Part shown: piece by piece, positions 46,847-59,126 of the stretch | Layout: every line of letters begins with the position of its first letter | How positions within the stretch are numbered: the first letter of the stretch is position 1 | DNA from: Morinoia aosen | Lineage: Eukaryota > Arthropoda > Malacostraca > Amphipoda > Talitridae | Assembly (NCBI GenBank): GCA_030386875.1 | Contig: CM059572.1 | Span: forward strand, 36,143,732-36,207,731 | Direction of reading: 5' to 3' | Length of the DNA stretch: 64,000 bases | Position numbers and translations under genes: made by a program | The notes under the pieces: generated by a model | Databases searched by the model: none | Told to the model about the DNA's origin: nothing | Seen by the model: the letters and a program-made list of their open reading frames with translations, nothing else

Positions 46847-47148
46847 ATCGATATCGCAAAAAAGTCAGTTCCTATATCAGAAGCGCAGAACACCTAAGAA
46901 AAGCTTCAAAGCAAAACAAAAAGTCAATTAATAAAATACTGGAGGAACATAACAAAATTACTCGTGACTTAAAATGAACAACACACAGCGTTCAAAAACA
47001 GCACGCGCAGCAACATCACGTCTCATAACCTATTTGAATCACATGAAAAACAATTAAATGGCAAGAAGTATCAGATAAAGAAACTTGAAATACTCAAAAA
47101 ACAGTGAAGCGGCACACTGATTAAGAATTAGACACGGCTATAATATTG

Positions 47149-47319
47149 CTATAAATCTCCGTACTGGCGCGAGAGCGTGGGCCCTTTCTTGAAGGTCTTT
47201 CTTTTCTTTTTCTTCTTGGTTTTGGTTTGCGCGTCTTGGGCGGCGTTGGCTCTCTTCTTCTCAGCATAGGGGTTCACGTAGTCTGGGTCGCGCTCTGCTA
47301 GCTCAAGTTCTTGTGTCAT
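47149..47319 (-). CDS. CCDC134: CCDC134 coding exon 5 with stop
   Basis: Acceptor TGCCCCCCAG before ATGACACAAG; stop TAG at 47151-47149. It encodes 56 residues ending in a Lys-rich stretch and KKGPTLSRQYGDL. No canonical AATAAA is seen in the next 300 bases. Confidence 0.92.
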   Translation of the reverse strand: MTQELELAERDPDYVNPYAEKKRANAAQDAQTKTKKKKKRKTFKKGPTLSRQYGDL

Positions 47320-50300
47320 CTGGGGGGCACAGAACCTTAATGAAAGAACTCCAACGCCAGTACTGGCCAGTGTAACGATACTTTCACATTGACAGCAGTG
47401 TCAGTGTTAACGTACAACTATGGCTATATGTCAATGTTAATTGATTAACACTCTCTAGACTGTATAACAACGTTAATGTACAACTGTCAACTTCAGTACT
47501 GGGCAGTGAATGGTGGGTACAACTACGTCAGCACCATTACTGGGCAGTAAATCATGGGTACGACTATTTCAACACAACTTTTGTTAGACTTGAAATGTGC
47601 TCCATAGCACACACACAAAAAATATGCAAGATATTAAGGCAGTGTAGCTTTCAAGTTTCTTAGTCCCATACACCAGCAACAAACTAGTGATCAAGAACTT
47701 GATTCTAAATGATGAATTATCACTTTGTCTATCTAACCTCGAAAGACAAGCCGATGTGAACCGAACGTCATTAGCTCGAAGAATTGAAGCTCCTCGGTAC
47801 TCATTTTCTATGCTAGAACTAAGAAATATACGGGCAAGTTTACCGCTCACAGAGGCCGAGTGGAGGGACAAATCGTTCGCACATGAAGGGTTAGTTGTCC
47901 TAGCTTGGCGTGTAATGGTGTTACCTCAAAAACATGGCTCACAGAAACGTCAGCACGAATAAAAGAATGTCATCAAGAAAAATAATTTCCACCGCACTTT
48001 GAATACTGCTTGTAAAGCACTAGACGGTAAGTACAATTAGAACAATCGAGGAAGTTATTCACGGTACAGAGTTCTGTACAAGCTAGATGCTTAGAAAGCT
48101 TGCTTTGCACTGTTTAATTAGTCATTTCATGCAAGGAAATCAAAATACTCTAACGATTCCCATAGTTCCTATATCAGAAGCCAACATCAAATAACTGAAA
48201 CTGTGAGGTAGGAATACAGAAAATTTTGAACGTAGCAAAGCAACCATTCTCACATGCAGTACACCAAGCTCCTGAAACTGCAAGATTATATAAAATCTGA
48301 GCTCTATATAACTCTATATAATAGCAACAACCTTCATCATAAAGAACCTCAAACTCTGGAACCTGTCAGTAGTACTACAAGGAAATCTCATTGAAGTTTA
48401 CAAAATTGTGGCCCATTTAACAACACTTTGACCACAAGTTGCGCCACCGGTGGACATGGAGAGGATTTTCATAATGCTGCTGACCGACCAGTAGTCACAA
48501 ACTCAATTTTCATAAATTCTTAATCAAAGCTAAATGGAGGCCCAATCCAGTTAATGTTTGCTACTTTCAAAATTTCTCATTACAATTGACTTTAAATTTG
48601 AGTTGAACATTGAACCTCAGCTTAACCAATTGCGGTCAAAGTGTTAACACATTTATGCGGTTTACAACGGTTGGTTTGGTTAGGTTGTAAACAGCAGAAT
48701 TGGGTTAATGCTCAAATACATTTTCATCCTTCCTATGAAATACGAGAATGCTGCATTTCACCTGGCACGATGAGTTTTTTTAAAACGATTGCAAAACCGA
48801 TGAAATATCATTTTTTTATTCTAGTAAGTGAAAAGCAATTTACCGAAAGGTACACATACGCGTTCCTCAACACTCGCGGAACGTGTCGGAAACACAGGGA
48901 GAAAGAAACACTCACGAGTTGCACGAGTCGTTTGGTGTTGTCAGAGAGGAAGGCCGAGTGGGCAGTGAAGAACACGCCCCAAGCCAGCAAGGTCTTGTGC
49001 TTCTCCTGCAGCTTGTCCAGCACCTTGTGTGTGAGGGTCGGCAGGTGCAGCAGCACCTCCCCTAGCAGGCACGTCGTCTCCAGCGTCTGGAACAAGGCTG
49101 GGGCAACGAGACATTTTAGCTCAGCAACGCTCGGGTGTGGCGTGAAATTACAGCTAAGCAACGCTCAGTTATGGCATGAAGTTATAGCTCAGCAACGCTC
49201 GGGTATGGCATGAAATTACAGCTCAGCAACGCTCGGGTATGGCATGAAATTACAGCTCAGCAACGCTCGGGTATGGCATGAAGTTATAGCTCAGCAACAC
49301 TCGGTTATGGCATGAAATTATAGCTCAGCAACGCTCGGGTATGGGAAAAATTATAGCTCAGCAACGCTCAGGTATGGCATGAAATTATAGCAACGCTCGG
49401 GTATGGCATGAAATTATAGCTCAGCAACGCTCTGGTATGGCATGAAGTTATAGCTCAGCAACGCTCGGGTATGGCATGAAATTATAGCTCAGCAACGCTC
49501 GGGTATGGCATGAAATTATAGCAACGCTCGGGTATGGCATGAAATTATAGCTCAGCAACGCTCTGGTATGGCATGAAGTTATAGCTCAGCAACGCTCGGG
49601 TATGGCATGAAATTATAGCTCAGCAACACTCGGTTATGGCATGAAGTTATAGCTCAGCAACGCTCGGGTATGGCATGAAATTATAGCTCAGCAACGCTCT
49701 GGTATGGCATGAAGTTATAGCTCAGCAACGCTCGGGTATGGCATGAAATTATAGCTCAGCAACACTCGGTTATGGCATGAAGTTATAGCTCAGCAACGCT
49801 CGGGTATGGCATGAAATTATAGCTCAGCAACGCTCTGGTATGGCATGAAGTTATAGCTCAGCAACGCTCGGGTATGGCATGAAATTATAGCAACGCTCGG
49901 GTATGGCGTGATATTATAGCTCAGCAACGCTCTGGTATGGCATGAAGTTATAGCTCAGCAACGCTCGGGTATGGCATGAAATTATAGCTCAGCAACGCTC
50001 TGGTATGGCATGAAGTTATAGCTCAGCAACGCTCGGGTATGGCATGAAATTATAGCAACGCTCGGGTATGGCGTGAAATTATAGCTCAGCAACGCTCGGG
50101 TATGGGATGAAATTATAGCAACGCTCGGGTATGGCGTGAAATTATAGCTCAGCAACGCTCGGGTATGGCATGAAATTATAGCAACGCTCGGGTATGGCGT
50201 GAAATTATAGCTCAGCAACGCTCGGGTATGGGATGAAATTATAGCTCAGCAACGCTCGGGTATGGCATGAAATTATAGCTCAGCAACACTCGGTTATGAT

Positions 50301-53300
50301 ATCATACGTAATCAGTTAATAAATGAAGTCATGAAGTCAATAACATCACAGCTTCTCCAATGCTGGGTTATGACATGCATCGATAAACATGACAGCTTCT
50401 CCAATGCTGGGTTATGACATGCATCGATAAACATGACAGCTTCTCCAATGCTGGGTTATGACATGCATCGATAAACATGACAGCTTCTCCAATGCTGGGT
50501 TATGACATGCATCGATAAACATGACAGCTTCTCTCTAATGCTGGGTTATGACATGCATCAATAAACATGACAGCTTCTCCAATGCTGGGTTATGACATGC
50601 ATCGATAAACATGACAGCTTCTCTTCAATGCTGGGTTATGACATGCATCAATAAACATGACAGCTTCCCTCTAATGTTAGGATATACCACATGTCATTTA
50701 TTCATTTACTCATGCTTCACCTTCAGTTCACAATGAGTTTGGCACTTATCACACAGAAGTTCAGTGATGCTCAAGTTTTACTAGCTATAGGAAGTCACAA
50801 AATTTGGGCATCTCAGACGGAAAATGATAATGTAAGCATCTTGACAAGACAAAAATGTAAAATGAAAACATATCCATAATAAAAGATAAAGACACTCATA
50901 TGGGAGATTGATTACATGGAAAGCCAGCCTAACGAGAGTGAAAAAGAAGTAACAAAAAAAAGATACCACCTATCAAACCAAAAACGTAAGCCCACAACAG
51001 ACTTTGGCAATAAGTGACACCCGAACACTGTGTAATGGTGGTTACAGTGTGCGATAAACTCAAAACCTCTCAGTTCATTGCCCCAAATTAGACAGTAGAC
51101 CATGCTTATGTAGAGCTATTTTAAATTCAATTAGCACTAAAAAATTATACAAGGCACCTGTTAATTTTCTTAGTTTTGTAAACATCGAAGTTAATTTCTT
51201 TTTCTCATAATATTCTCCCAACAAATTAATAAACACTAGGAACTCAATATAGTAATCAGCGAATGAAGTAACTTTTTAGTAACAATAATATGCACAAATA
51301 GGGATTTTTTCCATATTTTCCAATTGCTAACCCCCACATTTCTGTCGTGGCGCCGCTGACTGAGTTCCACTCTCATCAAAAACAATTTCGGTCTACACTC
51401 ACTTTAATTACTGAGGTCAAATTTTTTCCCCACACTCAAATAGTTTCCAATGTTGCACTCACTAAAGAAACCTCATACCACAAACCTAACATTCATTTAC
51501 TGATTTGCGTAACTCAATGTGTACAAGTAAATAAGTGCAACTATTTCTCACAAAATATATACTATCCTGCTTCAAATACATGCAGGTTTTTTAAATCAGA
51601 GCTATACTCCCAATGTTCACATATCCTTATGTACATTGTACATGGTTTATCTTTTAAGACAATTCAAATTTTCCAAATAATTTCCCCACAATATCCTGTT
51701 CACTAACAAATTTCTATGAAGTGAAGACTTCATTATAAATTCGCTACTTACTTTGCATCATTCTCCTGTTTCCTCCTTTTTTTTCTACAGGCAATTCTAT
51801 GTACCAATCAGAATCCCTTTCCGAAACATTCCATCTTGAAAATGTATTCGGACCATGGTACATTAATTTTGTCACATTTATGCTTCTTATTTCATAGTAG
51901 AATTCACTCTCCTTCCTTTTCATTTTATACTTAGACATCACATACATACACACACGCTTAGTGCGAGTTCTTCTGCACTACACCTGTAAATGAGTAGTGT
52001 ACAACACTCTTGTATTTATTTTCTCTACTTGTGGTTTTTCTCTTTTTTAAACTCTTCATGGGATGGCCTTCTAATCTATAGTTTACCAACTGAAGTATCA
52101 TTATTCTCAACCCTAAGAAAAAATAGAACGTTCTTTTGCCAATTATATGCCTCCAAGCTTAGATTGAGCTACTTGCATATTTCTCTAAGTCTAACAAAAA
52201 CTAAATTCACATCATTTTCAGCGTCAGCATTCAAGTAAAATCCCGAATGCTACACAGGCTCTGGTATACTTACGATCTCTAACGTCTTCTTCCTCAGGGA
52301 ACTTGTTGCCCGGCACATACCCGGCCTGTCTTAGCTTTTCTTGACTGGATGCAAGTACCTGAAAACTTAGGAGCATCACTAACACTGGAAATATAAGAAA
52401 GAATGTACCATAGATATTACACTGCCCTCTGTATCATTTCCATCATTATCCAGCAAGATTTATGCTTTGACGTGGTAACTGTGAGCCTAAAATTTAAACC
52501 ATCCAGCAGAATAACAAATTGGCCCACAATTGCAATGAACCATTTATGATATGTTGTGACTTTGTTTTATAAGTGCTCATATAAGTGCTCATTTCATTAA
52601 GCAAATGAAATTTTGAATTGATAGAATTTAGATGAAACTCTGATCTGCAAATGACTTTAAACTCTCTATTAAGTCTATGGAGAGAAGACCAATATAATAC
52701 AAGGTTTTTTGATTTACCAGCATTTCTTATCAAATTTTCTTACTTCATACAATACCAAGAACACATTGTATTCAGTCCCTTGAAGTAGAAATAATATTTC
52801 AAGGTACAGAGTGATTGTCACAAAGTCTGAGACTTAAGGTGTGTTACAAAACTAAAGTTCGAGTATCAATGTAGAAAAATTAACCCTCTTTCCAAAGAAA
52901 CTTCAGCATATTAATGAACATTATGTCACTTGCGCAAATCCAGAGCAGTCCCCATAAACATTACCAATACTTCCTTCAATTTCTGAGATGGGAACTTGCA
53001 GTGCAGATTAGAATATAGGTTAGTTTAAGCCTCCTTAAACACAACAAAGGTGTTTCAAATAGAGGAAGGATGAAAGTACCATTTAGTATGGAGTTAAGGG
53101 AATAGGGAATTTATGCATAAGGAGTGTTCCCACAAGATACGTACCCTACACATAAAAACAGCGAGTTTGAGCGGAAATTTATGAAACAAGATAAAAGTTG
53201 AAGAAGAAAGTAATAGGTACTGAAAAAATGGCACTTGACTTGAAAAATATGCATAAAAAAGCAAAAAATCTTTTCTCTGTTAACAAAAAGTAGGCATAAG

Positions 53301-56300
53301 TAACCTAACCTTCAGTTAGAGACATCGACATGAAAAAATATTGCACACTGTATTTAGCTCTCAAACCTTAAACTAGAAATAGGTACAGCCCTACAACAGA
53401 ATAAAATACATATCATGTCCTAGAACAGGGGTCTCCAAAGTTTCCAGTCTTAGGGCCATACTGATTACTCCAGTAAGTTCCAAGGGTTAAAACAGTTTTA
53501 ATTATTCCAGCCATTTTCAATAATTTCTAGAGTAGTCGCCGAGTAGAAATCTGGAGCGAGCATACGCTTTCTATATTTGCCAATTCAATTACTATTGTGT
53601 ATTGTTGTGGGCCGGACCTGCGGGCCGCAGTTTGGAGACTGCTGTTCTAGAACGTTATAAGATTTAGTCAACTGACTATGCATATGGCATTTTCATTAAA
53701 TAACAATACCTACTCAACTGACTAAATGCAAATCAGTGTTCAAGCTCTACAAGTTAAAATTATCTAGAATACCGTGAAACAGACCAAATAATGAATAATT
53801 TTGATTAATATTAAACTTTTAATAAAATAAAATAGAAGTTTTTGCTATATTTTTACAATCAATAAAAAGTGAACCTCAAAACATACACATAGGATAATAT
53901 TGCTGCTTAAAGGTGCGACCAATGTAACCCACTGAGAAAGTGTTTCACAGCTTATATCTTTGTAGTAAATTATTTGTTTTTAGCAAATTTTTCTGTAGAG
54001 ATGAAAACCTCAGGGAGATCCCAATTACAAATTTCAATATTTCATAATCAAGTGATGATGGTCTCCTCATCCCCTACAGCCATCCTGCGCTGCCAGTTAA
54101 GTTTTGTCTCCTTCTGGATTAAAAGTACATTCATTGGATCAATGAAACAAATCACACTCATCAAAAATTAATCAGGATGGAAGACGACTACACAACCTGA
54201 AGACCAAAACAAAGCTAACTTGTAAGCATACACTGCATAACTTAACAAAAACATATTAAACATTTCAATACATTTAAACTCAACATTTATCATTGCAATT
54301 TAAGGGGGTCCTCCAGAAAAAATATTTCTTTGATCCGATTGGTCTGAAATTTGGTCAGTAGATGTATTTTTGCAAGACAAACATATTTGAAATTATGAAA
54401 TTTTTTGATTTATGCCTTTGTTTTTCCAAAAAATTTGAAATATTAGTTTTTTGGGTCATTTTTATACCTATTTCAAAAGAATAGAAGTCATTGAGTTTTA
54501 ATGCTAAAACAAATTCAAAGACAGTTTTGGAATTCTTGGAACATTTCCAACAAAGTTATATTCAGGGATTTTTTATGTTTTATATATATGCAATATTTTA
54601 CCAATATATCAAATATACCAAAATTTTTTGATTTGAACTATGATAAAAAAATTAAAATGTAAAAATGGAAAAAGTGGCAGTATAACTTTGTTAGAAATGT
54701 TCCAAGGATTCTAAAACTGTCTTTGTTTTCTTTGTAGCATAAAAACTCAATGAGTTCTATTCTTTTAAATTTTGAAAGTAAGTAACTTTGCAGTACAGGC
54801 CAAAAACAAAATTTTTTGTTAAAGTGTAATATAATAAAAATTTATGTGATTGAATGCTGTTTTCATTTTTATTTTGATAACCTCCATGCATAACTTCATA
54901 TTCACACTGTGAATTGTAATTTCCATGAAAAAACAAAACAAAAAACTTTTTTCCATGAAAATTATGAAATTTTATACATTCAGTCTGATTTTTATGAAAT
55001 TTGACTATAATATGTAACTTTCAAAAAGAAGAACAATTTCTTCCATGCACTTTTTTGATTCAGGCCTTAGTTTTTGAAAAAATTGACATATTGGTTTTTA
55101 GTCCATTGGTATTGCTATTTCAAAAGAATAGAACTCATTGAGTTTTTATGCTAGAACAAATACAAAGACAGTTTTAGAATCCTTAAAACATATCTAACAA
55201 AATTATAGTCGCAAATTTTCTATTTCCCGTTTTGTTTTCTTTTTATATGGGGTCAAAATGGGGTCGAAGATTAAAGATTTTGGTCCCCTTATTCCCCCCT
55301 GGGGGGGAGATCTATTGTCCGTAGCGCCATAAAATTATAGGACCCAATAGTCCACCACCTAAGGGTCCTTTTCCAACAAAAACATGAAAAATGACCATCA
55401 CCAAGAAAAGGGGCCTTGGAGGACCCCCTTAAGTATTACCATTTCCACTATTTTGTTCTAAATAACTGAGCTTAATAATTGGTTGAATAAACAGGATTTT
55501 GCAAGACTCGACAATCACACATGACCAGAAACTACAATAATTCAGAATTCTACTCAGTTATTGGAAAGTTAAGTTATGAATTAACTAGATTCAAAATGAA
55601 AGTGAGAAGTGCACAACAGAATACCTTATGCCTTTATTGAGTATTGTGCAGATAATATGTACTTAAAACAGAAATGAAATCCTCATCCTGATTGCCATCT
55701 AATGAGAGCAGAAAAGGCAGGCAGTAAGACCCCAAGTGGTCTCCTCCACTTGGCTTCACTCCCTTGAAAAACATGGAAACCTCAAAGAGCATCCCCATAA
55801 CATCTTTGCAATATCCTCATTCTCTAACATTGTAATATAAATGTTGTGCATAACAAAAGCCTATTTAGTATCATTGTAGACACCACATCCCACACTACAC
55901 AAACTCAGATACAAAGTCTATACCAGAGGATTCAAACAACAAAAATTGTATTTTTACAGTACAGTAATGTAGTTTTATGGCATCATTTCTATTATTAACT
56001 AAACTCTCACCTGTTGTCATTTGTTGAAAACATTCTAGTCCACAAACCTAAATGAATTTGGTATCAAACCTAAATGAAAATCATTTTAGATGCAAGAAAA
56101 AATATTTCAAAACTCACCTGGAAAACTTTTTCAAGAGTAAGGGTGATCATTTTTTGTTGCTTGGTCACATCTGGCATGGCCATGAGGCTTTGAACGGCAG
56201 CTTGGTGCTCCTTCCGCCTCTCGTCAAACAGATGCTGAACTGCGGAATAAGTGAGTCATCAGTACACTTATAGCTTAACTTCATTATAATTAAAATACTT

Positions 56301-59126
56301 CAGTCAATATTTTCCAAGCATTTGGAGATGTTCAACATACAGATTTGTGAAACGTCAGCTGTCATCAAGTAGCAATATTTTATACAGACAAGATGATAAA
56401 ATACTAGACATTTAAAAAAATTTTTACAGCAAAAATAGAAGCAATGCTAACTTATTATAATCCAAATCTTCTTTGTAATGCAAAGGTTTCAAAATGTTAA
56501 TTGAAATCAACAATTCAGAAAAAATCTAATTATTCAAACTTTAGCTTCATGATGTATGAAAGAAATCAGTAGAAAGTCATACCTAAACAATAACAAAATG
56601 AACAAACATCTTCTACAGAAATGCATAGACAAGTCTATTCTGCAATGTTTTACTTCTTCCTCCCTATGTTTGCATCTATGAATTACTAAAAATAACATCA
56701 GATCCTGATATTTTACATTCGTTAAGAAATGTCGACAAGGGTGGAATGTTAGCCTGTGCATCATGTTAGGTTGAATTGAAATATTCCCATCCAAATTAAG
56801 GTCAACCTATAGTACAGTTCAAGAATGGTATATTTGAATGAAAGCTGGGTAGACCTTTTGTTAAAAAAAATAACTATAATCCCAAACTCAACAATACAAG
56901 ACATTGTTAACAAAATTTGGAAACAATCATAAATAGAATTCTTGAGTCCCATGAAGACATTTTTGAGATTTGAAATTGGCCATGGAGATGTCACTGATGT
57001 TTCACACAAGTATTTTTCACAAGGAAATTAGTGTGTTTTATACTTCAAGATTATTATTATATAAGAAAGTTTTAGCTTCCCTTAACCATGACTATACTTC
57101 AAGAATTGAATGCAAAAAATGCTAATTGGACTCAAGACAAAAATTTCAAATCCAAGATTATGAAACTTTATCTACATCAATGGGGACAGAATAAGGCCCT
57201 TATTCATGATGACTGCAGGCAGAGAATAAAATTGCAATGATACATGGCATAGAGGTTAAAAATTTTTGTAGAAAATACAATAACATCTTAAAAGTGGTTG
57301 AAGATAACACTGAATGGCATATCATGTTTTTTATTTGTTTGGTATTTCATGAAGAGCACAAATTGGGGTTAACTTGCCATTGCCAATACTTTGGTAAAAA
57401 TACTCTAAAAATTTTGATGTTATAATTTATTAGAAATGTTTTACTTATCAGCAAAAGGCAGGTTAAACATTGAGTCTACCAACTACTGACAGACAGTACA
57501 AGGTTTTGAAATTAATATAACAGCAGTGGGTGTAAATTAATTTTTAGTTCTACTAATTACATTGTAGTTATATTAGATTTGATAAGTTGATTCAAGCCCC
57601 ATGATTACAAAAAAATGGGTTCCAAAGAGAGGTAGGCACCATTTAGTATGTAGTTACAAAAATGAAGAATCTATGAACAAAGTTTGTTCTCATACAAGAT
57701 GCCCTGCACATAGAAATACTGAGACAAAAAGAAAGTTTGTAATAGAAGATATAAGTTGATGAAGAAAGTCAGAGCTGCTGAAAAACCAAAAAGCAGGCAA
57801 CTGAAATAGATGGTCTGAAGCAAAATAAAAATCTTCAACTATTTCACCTAAAAGAAGGTTTACCTAACTCCAAAGAAAGCCCTATTCCTCAAGGTCATCC
57901 CGAACATACAGAACATGCAGCAGCATGTAACAACATGCTACAGCTCTGCACAAGTACTGAATAGGTGTTTAGTCAGTTGCTTTCTGGTAGTCAAATAAGA
58001 AGAGTGTGTCTCAATACTCTTACTCTACCCTCTTGAACTGTTCATTCCCTTCAATTTCAGCAATCTCTTTACAAACGTTACTTAAAAAACTAAGGTTAAG
58101 TTTTTTCATTGCTCTGATGACAAATTTTGATACAATTACTAAAATATTTGTGATAAATGTATTTTTAATAGCTTATAGCCAAGTTAACAAAATGCACAAA
58201 TAATGGAAAATAGTTGGTGAAAAAAATTTGCAATCATGCATACATACTATTCTAGAAAAAAGGGTTACACAGTTAACCAGCATGGTTTAACTTATTTGGA
58301 TTGATCATGTCAGATAGTTTATTAGGAATTTAATACAATCAAACTTTAAATTGATAAAAAATTAAACATAACAGTTGAATCACAATTTTTAATGAATGTC
58401 AAAGCCTGAAGTACATCGCAGCTCATCAGGAAGTTGGCTGTGTATGCATGCTGTGAGAAGCAAAGCAGTTTGCTGTCTTAGCCAATACTAGTGTTTTACT
58501 TTTATGCTTCAACATTCTTGTTCATTATTTCAAAATATATCTATTATTTTTACTTCTTCCAATAGAATGATTTATTATTAATTATATTTTTAATTAGCCT
58601 TGAATTTTGACCGTTTGTTGTAGTAGTAATACAAAATAAACACAGATTTATGAATAAATTGAGAATCCAATGCAGAACATGTTACTTAATTAGGCAGCAA
58701 GATATCCTGAGAGATAGATAAACATAAACATGCAGGTATCAGAATATCAGCAATTACATAGGAACTTATGATCTTTCAATAAAATTGGAGGAATATATTC
58801 CTATAATTAATTGTAACCAAAAATTATTTCCCCACTTCCAATACAAAAGCAACAGTGGTATACCAATGCAACAATATACTATTTTAAAATGAATAATAAT
58901 TTTTATCCTAAACATAAAATATCCTTTAACAGCTTTTTCTTCAGATATTAATGCTCAAACACTTTCAAAGATCAGAACACTTTCAAAGATCATTTCTTCT
59001 TCATAGAAGTAAAGAAACATACTCACAGATAAGAAGATCCTTGGGTGTATTTGCTGGGTCAGATACCACAATGGAAATGATGCAGAACATCAACAATAAA
59101 AAACCTGATGTCATTATCCCAAACAT
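47149..59126 (-). CDS. CCDC134: CCDC134 orthologue, complete, five coding exons
   Basis: A secreted/ER-lumen protein. The human form is ER-retained, has been reported to protect the chaperone GRP94 from over-glycosylation, and also to affect MAPK signalling. Exons on the minus strand are 59126-59027, 56239-56118, 52358-52274, 49097-48916 and 47319-47149. All borders are GT-AG and phases 1, 0, 1, 0 agree, giving 219 residues (human 229). Residues 1-22 form a signal peptide (SGFLLLMFCIISIVV core). Exon 2 encodes HLFDERRKEHQAA, comparable to human MFEVKRREQ. Exon 3 has LASSQEKLRQAGYVPGNKFP. Exon 4 holds the helical core. Exon 5 has LMTQELELAERD at the junction (human LMAQELGISEKD), then Lys-rich KKGPTLSRQYGDL. 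The last four residues, YGDL, stand where human has the ER-retention signal QSEL. The introns contain two MITEs, minisatellites and copies N and O of the interspersed family. Confidence 0.92.
47340..47575. repeat. Degenerate tandem repeat beside the exon 5 acceptor
   Basis: Loosely repeated blocks of CAGTACTGG(G/C)CAGTG and TGGGTACAACTA / GGGTACGACTAT at roughly 50-60 bp spacing. They start about 20 bp from the CCDC134 exon 5 acceptor. Confidence 0.5.
47576..48915. other. CCDC134 intron 4, otherwise featureless
   Basis: The + strand frame at 47687-47962 and the frame over 48641-49213 (antisense to exon 4) are chance. Nothing else is recognised. Confidence 0.5.
48916..49097 (-). CDS. CCDC134: CCDC134 coding exon 4
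   Basis: Acceptor TTGCCCCAG, donor CTC|GTGAGTG, phase 1 in and 0 out. It encodes LFQTLETTCLLGEVLLHLP, KVLDKLQEKHKTLLAWGVFF and FLSDNTKRLVQL, aligning with human FSHVVENTAFFGDVVLRFP and LLIRWGISF. Confidence 0.92.
49110..50298 (-). repeat. 34-bp minisatellite abutting the CCDC134 exon 4 acceptor, ~36 copies
   Basis: Units of 34 bp, ATAGCTCAGCAACGCTCGGG then TATGGCATGAAATT, and 29 bp (lacking CTCAG) are arranged in a partly regular higher-order order. Sub-variants are CTCTGG, ACTCGGTTATGG and GAAGTT. The array begins within about 15 bp of the splice acceptor on its intron side, and the acceptor-proximal sequence is itself a diverged unit (AGCTCAGCAACGCTCGGGTG). Confidence 0.93.
50345..50680. 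repeat. 44-46-bp minisatellite, 7 copies
   Basis: Unit CATGACAGCTTCTCCAATGC then TGGGTTATGACATGCATCGATAAA. The last units alternate between CGATAAA and CAATAAA and carry 1-2-bp insertions (CTCTCTAATG, CTCTTCAATG). It adjoins the 34-bp array but is a different sequence. Confidence 0.92.
50690..52273. other. CCDC134 intron 3, no further feature
   Basis: AT-rich. The several 60-120-codon frames on both strands look like chance. Confidence 0.5.
52274..52358 (-). CDS. CCDC134: CCDC134 coding exon 3
   Basis: Acceptor TTTTCAG, donor GATC|GTAAGT, phase 0 in and 1 out. It encodes VLASSQEKLRQAGYVPGNKF and PEEEDVRD, matching human [20 protein letters not shown]. Confidence 0.92.
53005..53330 (-). repeat. 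Copy N of the interspersed family, in CCDC134 intron 2
   Basis: It starts ATTAGAATATAGGTTAGTTT on the + strand and ends CCTAACCTTCAGTTAGAGAC. It has an extra CCACAAGATACGTACCCTAC, the counterpart of the long form seen in copies E and F. Confidence 0.78.
53426..53644. mobile_element. hAT-like MITE, 219 bp, in CCDC134 intron 2
   Basis: Inverted ends CAGGGGTCTCCAAA and TTTGGAGACTGCTG, with GGGCCGGACCTGCGGGCCGC near the right end as in many hAT MITEs. An 8-bp duplication flanks it, TCCTAGAA (53418-53425) against TTCTAGAA (53645-53652), 7 of 8 matching. Confidence 0.82.
54304..55428. mobile_element. piggyBac-type non-autonomous element, copy 2
   Basis: TTAA at 54300-54303 and 55429-55432 bound perfect 11-bp inverted ends GGGGGTCCTCC / GGAGGACCCCC. 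Its right 170 bp are the inverted counterpart of the start of copy 1 (13523). Internally, the module AAAACTGTCTTTGTTTT...AGCATAAAAACTCAATGAG and its reverse complement alternate at about 54490, 54690 and 55140. No transposase frame. It lies in CCDC134 intron 2. Confidence 0.82.
55433..56117. other. CCDC134 intron 2, remainder
   Basis: No recognisable feature. Confidence 0.5.
56118..56239 (-). CDS. CCDC134: CCDC134 coding exon 2
   Basis: Acceptor TTATTCCGCAG, donor CAG|GTGAGT, phase 1 in and 0 out. It encodes QHLFDERRKEHQAAVQSLM, then VTKQQKMITLTLEKVFQ, a likely amphipathic helix or coiled coil. Confidence 0.92.
57572..57876 (-). repeat. Copy O of the interspersed family, in CCDC134 intron 1
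   Basis: The most diverged copy: TATTAGATTTGATAAGTTG, AGGTAGGCACCATTTAGTAT and AAAAGAAGGTTTACCTAACT. Confidence 0.72.
57877..59026. other. CCDC134 intron 1, remainder
   Basis: AT-rich. The + strand frame at 58951-59328 runs antisense over exon 1 and is chance. Short direct repeats ACACTTTCAAAGATCA lie at about 58970-58992. Confidence 0.5.
59027..59126 (-). CDS. CCDC134: CCDC134 coding exon 1 with signal peptide
   Basis: ATG at 59126-59124, donor T|GTGAGT at 59026, phase 1 out. It encodes a hydrophobic signal segment SGFLLLMFCIISIVV, then SDPANTPKDLLI, comparable to the human SLEIYKKMF lead-in. In-frame ATG codons at residues 5 and 13 are alternatives. The first gives the best signal peptide. 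Confidence 0.85.

Noticed and set aside
48641-49213. 190-codon plus-strand ORF
   Set aside because: Antisense to CCDC134 exon 4, which has splice sites and homology on the other strand.
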